The notes under the pieces are model-generated. The model was given only the letters and a program-made list of their open reading frames with translations, had not been told where the DNA came from and did no database searches. A stretch of DNA of 64,000 nucleotides from Caballeronia terrestris (GTDB lineage Bacteria; Pseudomonadota; Gammaproteobacteria; Burkholderiales; Burkholderiaceae): positions 59,136-123,135 of the forward strand of contig NZ_FCOL02000018.1 of assembly GCF_001544515.1 (NCBI RefSeq), in the 5' to 3' direction. Each line of letters opens with the position of its first letter. Position 1 is the first letter of the stretch. Shown piece after piece: positions 46,219-53,880 of this stretch. The position numbers and the translations under genes were made by a program.

Positions 46219-46243
46219 TGCTCCGCGCGCGCGACGCTATAAT
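46215..46243 (+). promoter_or_regulatory. sigma-70 promoter of the small RNA
   Basis: TTGATG (46215-46220), a 17-bp spacer and TATAAT (46238-46243). The -35 overlaps the SDR stop codon. Confidence 0.7.
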
Positions 46244-46249
46244 CGCGCG

Positions 46250-46350
46250 CCAATAGGTCGGGATCAGCGTCGGCAGCTATCTACGGATGGGCGGACCCCC
46301 GGCTTTCCACATACAAGAAGGGCGCTCATTCGAGCGCCCTTCTTCATTTT
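46250..46350 (+). ncRNA. candidate small RNA, about 100 nt
   Basis: A near-consensus promoter predicts initiation near 46250. A 13-bp perfect hairpin (AAGAAGGGCGCTC / GAGCGCCCTTCTT, loop ATTC, 46315-46344) followed by CATTTT ends it near 46350. The interval has no reading frame with a ribosome site. It has C-rich and G-rich words (GGACCCCCGG and GGGCGG) that could pair with Shine-Dalgarno sequences. I do not recognise it as 6S, SRP RNA or tmRNA. The two ends are independent positive signals, but expression is not shown. Confidence 0.65.
46315..46350 (+). terminator. terminator of the small RNA
   Basis: A 13-bp perfect stem with tetraloop ATTC and a CATTTT tail. It could also end the convergent small gene at 46362 on the other strand. 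Confidence 0.85.
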
Positions 46351-46361
46351 GATCAGCCTTT

Positions 46362-46700
46362 TTATCGCGCCGGATAACCCACGCGCATCACCAGCCCATC
46401 CGGCCCGATCTTGCGCGGCAATTGCGGGATCGGATCGACAGCCGGATTCGGCTTCGGTGCCTGCTTCACGCGCGGCAAGGCAGGCGTCTGCGCTACTGAA
46501 GTCTTATCGGCGACTTTCTTCACCGTCGTCACGTTCTTGCGCTTCTTCTTGGCCTGCACCGGCACGACATTGCGCGCCTTCGCCTTGCTCTTCGAAGCGG
46601 CGCTTGCTTCCGGCGGATTCCAGACTTCGGTGTAGCGTTCGGCCGAAAACGCCGTCGACGATGCCACCAACAGCAAAACAGTGAGGAATACAGGCTTCAA
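46362..46700 (-). CDS. small exported basic protein, unknown function
   Basis: 112 residues from a TTG at 46700 with GGAG eight bases upstream. No ATG fits the frame. The N-terminus is a signal peptide (KPVFLTVLLLVASSTAFSA). The mature protein is rich in Lys, Ala and Pro (KSKAKARNVVPVQAKKKRKN) and ends in PQLPRKIGPDGLVMRVGYPAR. No family is recognised. It lies 18 bp downstream of a LexA-controlled small gene on the same strand and may be in its transcript. Confidence 0.7.
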   Translation of the reverse strand: MKPVFLTVLLLVASSTAFSAERYTEVWNPPEASAASKSKAKARNVVPVQAKKKRKNVTTVKKVADKTSVAQTPALPRVKQAPKPNPAVDPIPQLPRKIGPDGLVMRVGYPAR

Positions 46701-46718
46701 GACAGTCGCTCCATGAAT

Positions 46719-46946
46719 TTAGTGATCGACAGCGCGCGAGAGTATAGCGTCAAGCGTTTGTTCCGAGGTTTCCAGTTCCTGCAGCGCCGCGTCGAGCCTG
46801 GCAAGCGCCCGAGCCACCGACTTCGAGCCGCGTTGGAAGACCGGCTCGCCGCGCGTGGCGTCGAATGCCGCCGATACCGCTCGCGTCGCGCGCATGAAGC
46901 GTTCGAGCGCGGCCGCCTCCGAGGAACCATTGCGAGCATTCATCAT
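46719..46946 (-). CDS. SOS-controlled small protein of unknown function
   Basis: 75 residues from an ATG at 46946 (a second ATG follows), with GGAGG eight bases upstream. The product is helical, charged and free of membrane segments (AAALERFMRATRAVSAAFDA and ARALARLDAALQELETSEQT), likely a small coiled-coil or helical bundle. A longer frame to 47051 would read through the LexA box and is unlikely. A LexA box lies 37 bp upstream. No family is recognised. Confidence 0.72.
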   Translation of the reverse strand: MMNARNGSSEAAALERFMRATRAVSAAFDATRGEPVFQRGSKSVARALARLDAALQELETSEQTLDAILSRAVDH

Positions 46947-46982
46947 TCGATGTGCCTCCGATGTGCTTCTTCTTGCAATTGG

Positions 46983-47000
46983 ACTGTATGAATATACAGT
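46983..47000. promoter_or_regulatory. LexA box (SOS operator)
   Basis: ACTGTAT-GAAT-ATACAGT has the CTGT-N8-ACAG core with 7-bp perfect arms and the AT-rich centre of proteobacterial SOS boxes. It lies 37 bp before the minus-strand gene at 46946 and 164 bp before the plus-strand gene at 47164, so the former is the likely target. Confidence 0.85.
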
Positions 47001-47163
47001 GAAAGCAGGTAGCGGAAAAGCGCGCTCAAAAAACCGTCGCAAAAATGCCAAACGTTTCCGTCCGATCGATTTAAGTCGCGCTTAATTCTCGCTCGCCACA
47101 CTCATGTCAACAAAATCTGCCGCCGACGCCGGGTCGGCGGTCCCAACGTGAGTGAGGACAGTC

Positions 47164-47421
47164 ATGTCTGCCAAGGCATTGGTAAGGAATCTCGCATCGG
47201 AGATGAAGTCCCAGCATGCGCTGACGCTGCGCGAATGCCGCGTCTCCGCGCCCTTCGACCAGCCGTTCGGGCCGCCGTATCGGCTCGTCGAATGGGTTCT
47301 GAAGAACGATCCGTGCATCCAGCGCCGCGTCGTTCCGGCCGATTGCACGACCTCGCAGATCGCCGACGTGCTTCGGACCCACATCCCCGGCAAGCGCTAT
47401 GGCCCTGCGGATAACGATTGA
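47164..47421 (+). CDS. hypothetical protein
   Basis: 85 residues from the ATG at 47164, with GAGGA upstream. Strong GC bias at third codon positions supports coding on this strand against two overlapping minus-strand frames. The protein is soluble, with three cysteines and segments FDQPFGPPYRLVEWVLKND and TTSQIADVLRTHIPGKRYG. I do not recognise it. It precedes a toxin-antitoxin pair that has its own promoter. Confidence 0.65.
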   Translation: MSAKALVRNLASEMKSQHALTLRECRVSAPFDQPFGPPYRLVEWVLKNDPCIQRRVVPADCTTSQIADVLRTHIPGKRYGPADND

Positions 47422-47443
47422 CCCTATCCGCTTGACAAATCGC

Positions 47444-47471
47444 TTGACCGAATCCAGATATGGACTATTAT
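47444..47471 (+). promoter_or_regulatory. promoter of the toxin-antitoxin operon
   Basis: TTGACC (47444-47449), a 16-bp spacer and TATTAT (47466-47471), 31 bp before the antitoxin ATG. A second TTGACA lies at 47432. Confidence 0.6.
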
Positions 47472-47502
47472 AAAAATCAAGTTCCACTGGAGACTAATCG
47501 AC

Positions 47503-47937
47503 ATGAACAACGCCGCCCGTGTAACTTCAGCGGCTCCCGAAGAGGCGCCGCGTCTCGCGCCCGGCATCGGTGACCTATCGGCGGCCGGGTTGCGCGCTTT
47601 CTTCAACATCGCGCGCGACTGGTCGCTCTCCGCCGACGAGCAGATCATCCTCCTCGGTGAGCCGGGCCGCTCCACGTTTTTCAAGTGGAAAGCGCAGCCG
47701 CATACCGCGCGCCTCGGCCGCGACACGCTCGAGCGACTATCGCTGATTCTCGGCATCTACAAGGCGCTTCAGATTCTTCTGCCCCAACCCGAAGCCGCCG
47801 ATACCTGGGTCAAGCGCGCGAACAGCGCCCCGCCGTTTGGCGGACGCACGGCGCTCGACCGCATGCTGGCGGGCAATGTCAGCGATCTCGTCGCCGTCCG
47901 GCAATATCTCGATGCCATGCGAGGCGGATGGGCGTGA
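47503..47937 (+). CDS. Xre/MbcA/ParS-type antitoxin
   Basis: 144 residues. The N-terminal part is an HTH-like helical region (about residues 25-75), and the C-terminal part is the antitoxin toxin-binding domain formerly called DUF2384 (LSLILGIYKALQILLP and GGRTALDRMLAGNVSDLVAV). Such antitoxins neutralise RES-domain toxins and repress their own operon. The stop overlaps the toxin start by 10 bp. ACTGGAG precedes the ATG. Confidence 0.92.
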   Translation: MNNAARVTSAAPEEAPRLAPGIGDLSAAGLRAFFNIARDWSLSADEQIILLGEPGRSTFFKWKAQPHTARLGRDTLERLSLILGIYKALQILLPQPEAADTWVKRANSAPPFGGRTALDRMLAGNVSDLVAVRQYLDAMRGGWA

Positions 47938-48659
47938 CAGAAAGGAATGCTGCAAACACCTGGCGCGAGCTCTGGCCGCACAGCAAACTCGACTGGTCGC
48001 CCGCGTATCGTGTGATTCCCACTCGTTTTCCCGCCGTGAACCTGTTCGACCGCGTCGCGTCACCGGACGACTTCGAGGCGCTTTACGCGCTCGAAGCGAT
48101 GACCAACGACCGCCTGCGCAACGAAGTCGGCGAACTGGATCTCGTGCCGGCCGAGGAGCGCTGTTTCGGCGCGGGCTGCGGCCCGATCATGGCGGCGTTC
48201 ACGCACCTGAACCCGAGCGGTAGCCGTTTCTCCGACGGCAGCTACGGCGTGTTCTATTGCGCGCGCGAGCGGCGGACGGCGATCGCGGAGACGCGCTATC
48301 ACTCGGCGCTCTTTCTCGCCGCGACGAACGAAGCGCCACTGCGGCAGCAGATGCGTTTGTACACGGTGATGGCGCACGGCGATGTGGTGGATCTGCGCGG
48401 GGCGTTGCTGGCGGAAGCGTCGCTGGACCCGCGCATCCTCGATCCCGACGATTACGGCCCCGGCAAGGCGATCGGCCGCGCGGCGCGCAAGGCGGGAGCG
48501 TGGGGAATCGCGTATCCGTCGGTGCGGGATGCCGAGGGGGAATGTCTCGCCGCGTTCCGCACGATGCTGCTGCGCGATTGCCGCCATGCAGCGCATCTCG
48601 AATACAACTGGAACGGCGAGACGATCGACTACGTGCTGGAGATGAATCAGGTCGGCTGA
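47928..48659 (+). CDS. RES-domain toxin
   Basis: 243 residues from an ATG at 47928 inside the antitoxin gene, with GAGGCGG upstream. The RES domain is visible: YRVIPTRFPAVNLFDRV near the start, SRFSDGSYGVFYCARERRTAIAE in the centre and a C-terminal DYGPGKAIGRAARKAG. Known members (for example MbcT and the Xre-RES toxins) destroy NAD+ by phosphorolysis or hydrolysis and stop growth. The length is nearer 240 than the usual 150-230, with extra sequence at the start. Confidence 0.92.
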   Translation: MGVTERNAANTWRELWPHSKLDWSPAYRVIPTRFPAVNLFDRVASPDDFEALYALEAMTNDRLRNEVGELDLVPAEERCFGAGCGPIMAAFTHLNPSGSRFSDGSYGVFYCARERRTAIAETRYHSALFLAATNEAPLRQQMRLYTVMAHGDVVDLRGALLAEASLDPRILDPDDYGPGKAIGRAARKAGAWGIAYPSVRDAEGECLAAFRTMLLRDCRHAAHLEYNWNGETIDYVLEMNQVG

Positions 48660-48666
48660 AGCGCGC

Positions 48667-49959
48667 TCACCCAATCGCCAGCGCGGTCGGCGACCGGGTA
48701 CGCGCCAGCTTTTTCGTCGCCGGCCGCGCCGCCTTCGGCGCGCTCTTGCGCGCGGCGCTTTCCAGAGCCTGCGCCGCGACATCCTTCCCGCTCCCCTTCA
48801 GCGCCCCCGCGCGCGCCTTCCGGCTCGACTTGGCGAGGAGACCGGTCAGTTGCATATCCGTCGCCGCCGCACCGTTCCTGCTCTTGCGCACCGCTTCACG
48901 CGCCCGGCGCTTCGCGTCCTTTTCGAGAAAGATCGCGAGTGCGGCTTCGTCGGCTTTCAGGCCGTGGCGGCGCGACGCGGGCATCGCATCCGCGAGCGCG
49001 CCCGCCTCGAACGCCTCGATCACCGCCGGATGCACGTAGCACTTGCGGCACACGGCGGGCGTATTGCGCAGCAGTTGCGACACCTCCTTGATCGTCCCGA
49101 CGACGTGCTTCCTCGCCTCCGTGACGGTTTCCCACGTCAGCCGCCGCAGCGACGCCAGCGCGAACACGCTGCCCGCCCAAGTGCGGTAATCCTTCGCGGT
49201 GAAATCTGCGCCGGTGATTTCGCGCAGATAGTCGTTGATGTCGGATGAACTGACCGAATGACGCGCGCCGTCGGCGTCGAGGTACTGGAAGAGATCCTGT
49301 CCCGCGAGATCCATGCAGCGCTTGACGATTTTCGCGACGCGCGCATCGTTCACCGATACGTCGTGCTCGATGCCGCTCTTGCCGCGAAACTGGAATCGCA
49401 GCGTGCCGGCCGTCATCTTCAGATGTTTCTTACGCAGCGTGGTCAGCCCATAAGAGCGATTCTCGCGCGCGTATTCCTCGCTGCCGACGCGGATCAGCGT
49501 CGTATCGAGCAGCCGGACGACGGTCGCGAGCACCTTGTCGCGCGGCATGCCGTCGAGGGTGAGATCGCGCGTCACGCGGGCGCGCAGCTTCGGCAGCACG
49601 GCGCCGAACGCGAGCATGCGCTCGTACTTGGTGGCGTCGCGCGTCTCGCGCCATTGCGGGTGATAGCGATATTGCTTGCGGCCGCGCGCATCGCGGCCGG
49701 TCGCCTGCAGATGTCCGCGCGAATCGGGGCAGATCCAGACGTCGATGTAGGCTGGCGGGATCGCGAGAGCGTTCACGCGGCGGATTTCCGCGGCGTCGTC
49801 GATGCGTTTGCCTTGAGTGTTGAAGTAGGCGAAAGCGCCGTCGATCCACTGGCGCGTATAGCCGGGGCGCGAATCGTCGACGTAGCGCAGTCCGGGCGGA
49901 AGGTCTTCGGGGCAGCCTTGCGGGCCGCCATTACCGGTCGATGTGTCGTGTTGTGCCAC
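48667..49959 (-). CDS. DNA topoisomerase IB (poxvirus-like)
   Basis: 430 residues from a GTG at 49959 with GAGG upstream. Eukaryotic-type TopIB enzymes in bacteria nick one strand and relax supercoils through a 3'-phosphotyrosine. The catalytic core shows RVGSEEYARENRSYGLTTLR, the DYRTWAGSVFALASL region and the Tyr in CRKCYVHPAVIEAFE. The last about 80 residues are a basic Ala/Lys tail. It is convergent with the toxin gene (7 bp between stops). Confidence 0.93.
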   Translation of the reverse strand: MAQHDTSTGNGGPQGCPEDLPPGLRYVDDSRPGYTRQWIDGAFAYFNTQGKRIDDAAEIRRVNALAIPPAYIDVWICPDSRGHLQATGRDARGRKQYRYHPQWRETRDATKYERMLAFGAVLPKLRARVTRDLTLDGMPRDKVLATVVRLLDTTLIRVGSEEYARENRSYGLTTLRKKHLKMTAGTLRFQFRGKSGIEHDVSVNDARVAKIVKRCMDLAGQDLFQYLDADGARHSVSSSDINDYLREITGADFTAKDYRTWAGSVFALASLRRLTWETVTEARKHVVGTIKEVSQLLRNTPAVCRKCYVHPAVIEAFEAGALADAMPASRRHGLKADEAALAIFLEKDAKRRAREAVRKSRNGAAATDMQLTGLLAKSSRKARAGALKGSGKDVAAQALESAARKSAPKAARPATKKLARTRSPTALAIG

Positions 49960-50028
49960 TGCGCGCCTCGCCGTCCCGTTTCGATTTCCGACGAAACAAG
50001 CAAGCGACGTGCCGCTATGGCAACGGCA

Positions 50029-50766
50029 TCACGGCAGCGTCAGTTCCCGCGCGCCTTCCGACGCCGCCCAGCGTTCTTTCACGGACCAGCGCCGGTCGGT
50101 GCCGGCTTCGACGATCGTCAGCCGTCCGTCGGACGAAAACGCGCCGGTATCGATGAAAACCTGCGAGCCGATGCTTTTCACGTTCTTGGTCGGCGTGTGG
50201 CCGCAGTACGTGAGCGACAAGCCCTGCTGACGCGAAGGGTCCGCGCTGCCGAGCGCGAGGCCGCGGCCCCACAGCAGCGTGTTGCGCGTTTCGGGCGCGA
50301 ATTCGGCGACTTCGAGGTCGGCATCGGTGCCGAAGAATTCGGCGTGGAGCACGTTGAAGCGCTCGGTGCCGTCGCCGACGATGCGCACGAGCGGCAGCAC
50401 CGACAGTCGCGCGGCGAGCGCGGCGAGCTGATCGTCGGCGAGGGTTTCGGCCCACGCGCCGCCGATTCCGTACCACGCCTGGCGGCGCATCCGGCCGGAC
50501 GCGACCGCGATCAGCGCGTCCTCGTGATTGCCGAGCACCGGAAAGAACCACGGTTTGTCGATGAGATCGATGGCGGCGAGCGAGTCCGTGCCGCGATCGA
50601 CGAGATCGCCGACGGAGAAAAGCCGGTCGCGCGCGCCGTCAAAGCCTATCTCCTGCAGGAGATAGCGCAACGAATCGACACAGCCGTGAATGTCGCCGAC
50701 GACGAAGTCGCGACCCGCACGGTTGGCCGGATGTCGAAGTACGACAGGATGAGTAGGAGCATTCAT
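50029..50766 (-). CDS. metallophosphoesterase, PphA/ApaH-like
   Basis: 245 residues from the ATG at 50766. The calcineurin-like motifs are complete: FVVGDIHGCVDSL, FSVGDLVDRGTDSL, FPVLGNHEDALI, and YCGHTP further on. The family covers bacterial PPP protein phosphatases (PphA/PphB) and diadenosine tetraphosphatases (ApaH). The length and motif spacing favour the PphA-like group. A longer frame upstream to 51000 has no homology. It is divergent from the DUF1345 gene. Confidence 0.9.
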   Translation of the reverse strand: MNAPTHPVVLRHPANRAGRDFVVGDIHGCVDSLRYLLQEIGFDGARDRLFSVGDLVDRGTDSLAAIDLIDKPWFFPVLGNHEDALIAVASGRMRRQAWYGIGGAWAETLADDQLAALAARLSVLPLVRIVGDGTERFNVLHAEFFGTDADLEVAEFAPETRNTLLWGRGLALGSADPSRQQGLSLTYCGHTPTKNVKSIGSQVFIDTGAFSSDGRLTIVEAGTDRRWSVKERWAASEGARELTLP

Positions 50767-51008
50767 GGGAATTATCTTAGCTCCGCAAAGGTCAAGCATG
50801 TGCGCGCTTGCTCTCTTTCGCAACGCAATTTGAGCGCAACTTTTTTGCGCGGGCGGAATGGCTCGCAAACGAAGGCATCGGCGGGTAAAACGCGGGCATC
50901 GTCCTCGACAAAATCCCATCAAGGCGGCAGTTATTGCGCGTTCCCCCGGCAGGCGATTGAAAGGCTCGTAGTCAATAATCAGCGCGCATCGAAATCCCAA
51001 AGGCTCGC

Positions 51009-51665
51009 ATGTTTCCGCTTCCGACTGTCTTCCGCTACCGACCGCGCGCGCTGATCGCCCTCGTGATCGGCATCCTTGTCGGGTTCCTCGCGCCGGTCCA
51101 CGCGTCGCACATCGCGCGCGTGCTTCTGGGCTGGGATACCACCGTGTGGCTCTACCTGATCCTGATCTGGATCAAGATGGCGCGCGCGCATCAGCAGCAG
51201 GTCCAGGAACTCGCCGAGCGCGAGGACGAAACGGCCGCCACCGTGCTGCTCGTCGTGAGCCTGGCGGCGCTGGCGAGCATCGTCGCGATCGTGCTGGAGC
51301 TGGCGGGGCCAAAGCACGTGAGCATCGGTGCAGCCGTGCTGCAGTACACGCTGACCGGCGCGACGATGCTCGGCGCCTGGTTCCTGATCCCGACGATGTT
51401 CACCCTCCACTACGCGCGCCACTACTACCAATCCGACGACGACGACACCGCCCTCCTCTTCCCCGATCGTCATCTGTTGCCCGATTACTGGGATTTCCTC
51501 TACTTCGCGTTCACTATCGCCGTCGCCTCGCAGACGTCCGACGTCGTGCTGCGTTCCAGGGAAGTGCGGCGCACGGCGCTCGCGCAATCGGTGCTGTCGT
51601 TCTTCTTCAACCTCGCCGTGCTCGGCCTGAGCGTGAACATCGCGGCGAGCCTTGTCGGCAGCTGA
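51009..51665 (+). CDS. DUF1345 integral membrane protein
   Basis: 218 residues with five or six hydrophobic helices. It matches DUF1345: an N-terminal arginine-containing helix ([17 protein letters not shown]), a central [22 protein letters not shown] and a conserved [20 protein letters not shown]. The function is unknown. It stands upstream of glgA by 309 bp and is unlikely to be in that operon. Confidence 0.9.
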   Translation: MFPLPTVFRYRPRALIALVIGILVGFLAPVHASHIARVLLGWDTTVWLYLILIWIKMARAHQQQVQELAEREDETAATVLLVVSLAALASIVAIVLELAGPKHVSIGAAVLQYTLTGATMLGAWFLIPTMFTLHYARHYYQSDDDDTALLFPDRHLLPDYWDFLYFAFTIAVASQTSDVVLRSREVRRTALAQSVLSFFFNLAVLGLSVNIAASLVGS

Positions 51666-51974
51666 GATTTCCTTCTACCTTAAACAAGCTGTCACATCGG
51701 CTTCATAAGCTTTGCAGCGGGCACTGTGTAAAAAGGCGCCTTCCGCCGCATCAGTTTTACACGCCGCACGATCGCCGTTTCACACGCACTCGCGCGGGCG
51801 CATTGCAGCGCCGCAATTTCTCTTTCAAATGCACTTTGGGCGACGCGTGGCATACGCCTTGCTCTTCCTATGCGGCCGCATAAAAACAACCTGAAGAAGA
51901 GCCGCGAACGTGCGGTCCGGAACAAACCGGACACGCCATCGACGGGCTTCCTCTCTCGCTCCGGGAGCCGAATT
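51666..51974. other. glgA upstream region
   Basis: 309 bp to the proposed TTG start. It contains the palindrome TATGCGGCCGCATA at 51869-51882, which includes an alternative ATG, and no clear promoter. Confidence 0.5.
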
Positions 51975-53534
51975 TTGTCCTTGAATGTACTGCTTGTCGC
52001 CTCTGAAGCCGTCCCGCTCGCCAAGACCGGCGGCCTCGGCGACATGGTTAGTGCCTATGCCGCCGCGCTGCGCGAGGCGGGCGTCGATGCCACCATCCTG
52101 ATGCCCGCCTATCCGGAAGCGATCGCCGCAGCCGTTGGGCTGCACGAGGTCTGCGCGTTGCCGGGCCTGCCCGGCGGCGACGCCGCACTGCTGCGCGGCC
52201 GGATGCCGGACACCGGCGTACCGCTTCTGCTCGTACGCTCCGATGCGCTTTACGCGCGCGACGGCCTCTATCAGGACGAGCAGGGCCGCGACTACACGGA
52301 CAACGCCGTGCGCTTCGCGGCGCTGTCGGCGGCGGCGGTGCGGATCGCGCAAGGCATCCACGGCGTGAAGAAGCTGGACATCGTCCACGCGCACGACTGG
52401 CATTCCGGCCTTACGCCGCTGCTCATGAAGCGCGCGGGCGTGAAGGCGAAGAGCGTCTACACGATCCACAACCTTGCGTTTCAGGGCAATTATTCGCTTG
52501 CGCTGGGACCGTCGCTCGGCGTGCCGGCGGAATGGCTCGTGCCCGCGCTGACGAACCCCGAGAGCATCGAGTTCTACGGTGCGTTGAGTCTGATGAAAGC
52601 GGGCATCGTCCACGCCGACCGTGTGACAACCGTCAGCGAGACCTACGCCCGCGAAATCCTCACGCCGCGTTTCGGCCATTTGATGGAAGGGGTGCTGCAA
52701 AGCTGCGCGGCCAAGCTCTCGGGCGTGATCAACGGCATCGACGAAAAGACGTGGAATCCCGCGACCGATCCGCTGATCGCGCGCCACTATTCGTTCGACG
52801 ACATGCGCGGCAAGCACGCCTGCAAGCGCGCGCTGCAGCAGATGTTCGGCCTCCCCGCCGATCCGTTCGCGCCGCTGATCGCGATCGGCAGCCGGATGAC
52901 GGGGCAGAAACTGGCCGATGTCGTCATCGAAGCGATTCCAGCGCTGCTCGAGCGGCATCCTCGCCTGCAAATCGCGGTGATCGGCAAGGGCGAGGCGTAT
53001 ATCGAAGCCGGTTTCCGGCGGTTTGCGCTCGACTGGCCGGATCGCGTGGGCGTGCATATCGGCTACGACGAGCGACGCGCCCACGCGCTGCACGCGGGCG
53101 CCGACATCCTGCTGCACGGCAGCCGTTTCGAGCCCTGCGGCCTCACGCAAATCTACGCGATGCGCTACGGCACCTTGCCGGTTGCCTCGCGCGTGGGCGG
53201 CTTGGCCGATACGATCGTCGATCACACTTTTCATCAAAACGATGCGCCGACCGGCTTCCTTTTCGACGGCGAAACGGTTCATGATGTGATCGCCGGCGCA
53301 ACCCGGGCAATCGATGCCTTCATGCGGCCCCAACAATGGCGCACACTTCAACGCAGCGCGATGTCGCGTGGCTACGGCTGGGGCCAGGCCGTCGCGCGTT
53401 TCGTCGATCTGTACACGGGCCTGACCGATGCACGCCCGGCGAAGAGCGCGCTCGGTACGACCCGGCGCGTGGTCGAGACCAGGAAGCCTGCCTTCGCGGG
53501 CGCCGAAGCGCCACGGGTTGCGCGCAGTGCTTGA
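51975..53534 (+). CDS. glgA: glycogen synthase (ADP-glucose glucosyltransferase)
   Basis: 519 residues from a TTG at 51975, chosen because GGGAG lies seven bases upstream and the fold starts at once (SLNVLLVASEAVPLAKTGGLGDM). An ATG at 51870 would add 35 polar residues without a ribosome site. GT5 signatures are the KTGGLGD nucleotide loop, VHAHDWHSG, NLAFQGNY, and SRFEPCGLTQIYAMRYGTLPV near the C-terminus. It extends alpha-1,4-glucan from ADP-glucose, and in GlgE organisms a glucosyltransferase may also make maltose-1-phosphate. It is first in the glgA-glgE-treS-glgB run. Confidence 0.93.
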   Translation: MSLNVLLVASEAVPLAKTGGLGDMVSAYAAALREAGVDATILMPAYPEAIAAAVGLHEVCALPGLPGGDAALLRGRMPDTGVPLLLVRSDALYARDGLYQDEQGRDYTDNAVRFAALSAAAVRIAQGIHGVKKLDIVHAHDWHSGLTPLLMKRAGVKAKSVYTIHNLAFQGNYSLALGPSLGVPAEWLVPALTNPESIEFYGALSLMKAGIVHADRVTTVSETYAREILTPRFGHLMEGVLQSCAAKLSGVINGIDEKTWNPATDPLIARHYSFDDMRGKHACKRALQQMFGLPADPFAPLIAIGSRMTGQKLADVVIEAIPALLERHPRLQIAVIGKGEAYIEAGFRRFALDWPDRVGVHIGYDERRAHALHAGADILLHGSRFEPCGLTQIYAMRYGTLPVASRVGGLADTIVDHTFHQNDAPTGFLFDGETVHDVIAGATRAIDAFMRPQQWRTLQRSAMSRGYGWGQAVARFVDLYTGLTDARPAKSALGTTRRVVETRKPAFAGAEAPRVARSA

Positions 53535-53880
53535 AAGAAGCACACACGCTGAAGTAGCCTGAACACCCCGCAGTACCAGAAAGCACCCCAAGAGAAGCCG
53601 CTCGACAAGCGGCTCGCGAGAAAACCGCCGGTTCGCATGGCGGGTGCGGCACGCTACATGCTGCTACCCCCCGTGCGACCCTGGCGCCGCACCGAATGGC
53701 GCATTGCCCGGAAGCGGTGCGCGCCGCATTCGTGACCTCGGAAAGGTGATCTTCCAGTTGTCTGAGGCTCGTCTGCCGCAGCCATCCGATGTGGATTGGC
53801 TGAATGTGCCGCCCGTGAGCGTGATCGCGTCGATTGCCCGCATCCCCGCCACCGCAGGACGACTCTGGAAAAGACGAACG
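53535..53880. other. glgA-glgE intergenic region
   Basis: 346 bp. It contains the stem AGCCGCT/AGCGGCT (53596-53614) without a T-run, so it is not a convincing terminator. The glgE frame is open upstream to 53644, but that part is unlike the family. Confidence 0.5.

Noticed and set aside
47107..47487. 126-codon minus-strand frame over the small gene at 47164
   Set aside because: Third-position GC and the GAGGA ribosome site favour the plus-strand gene.
53596..53614. Hairpin after glgA as a terminator
   Set aside because: A 7-bp stem without a T-run.
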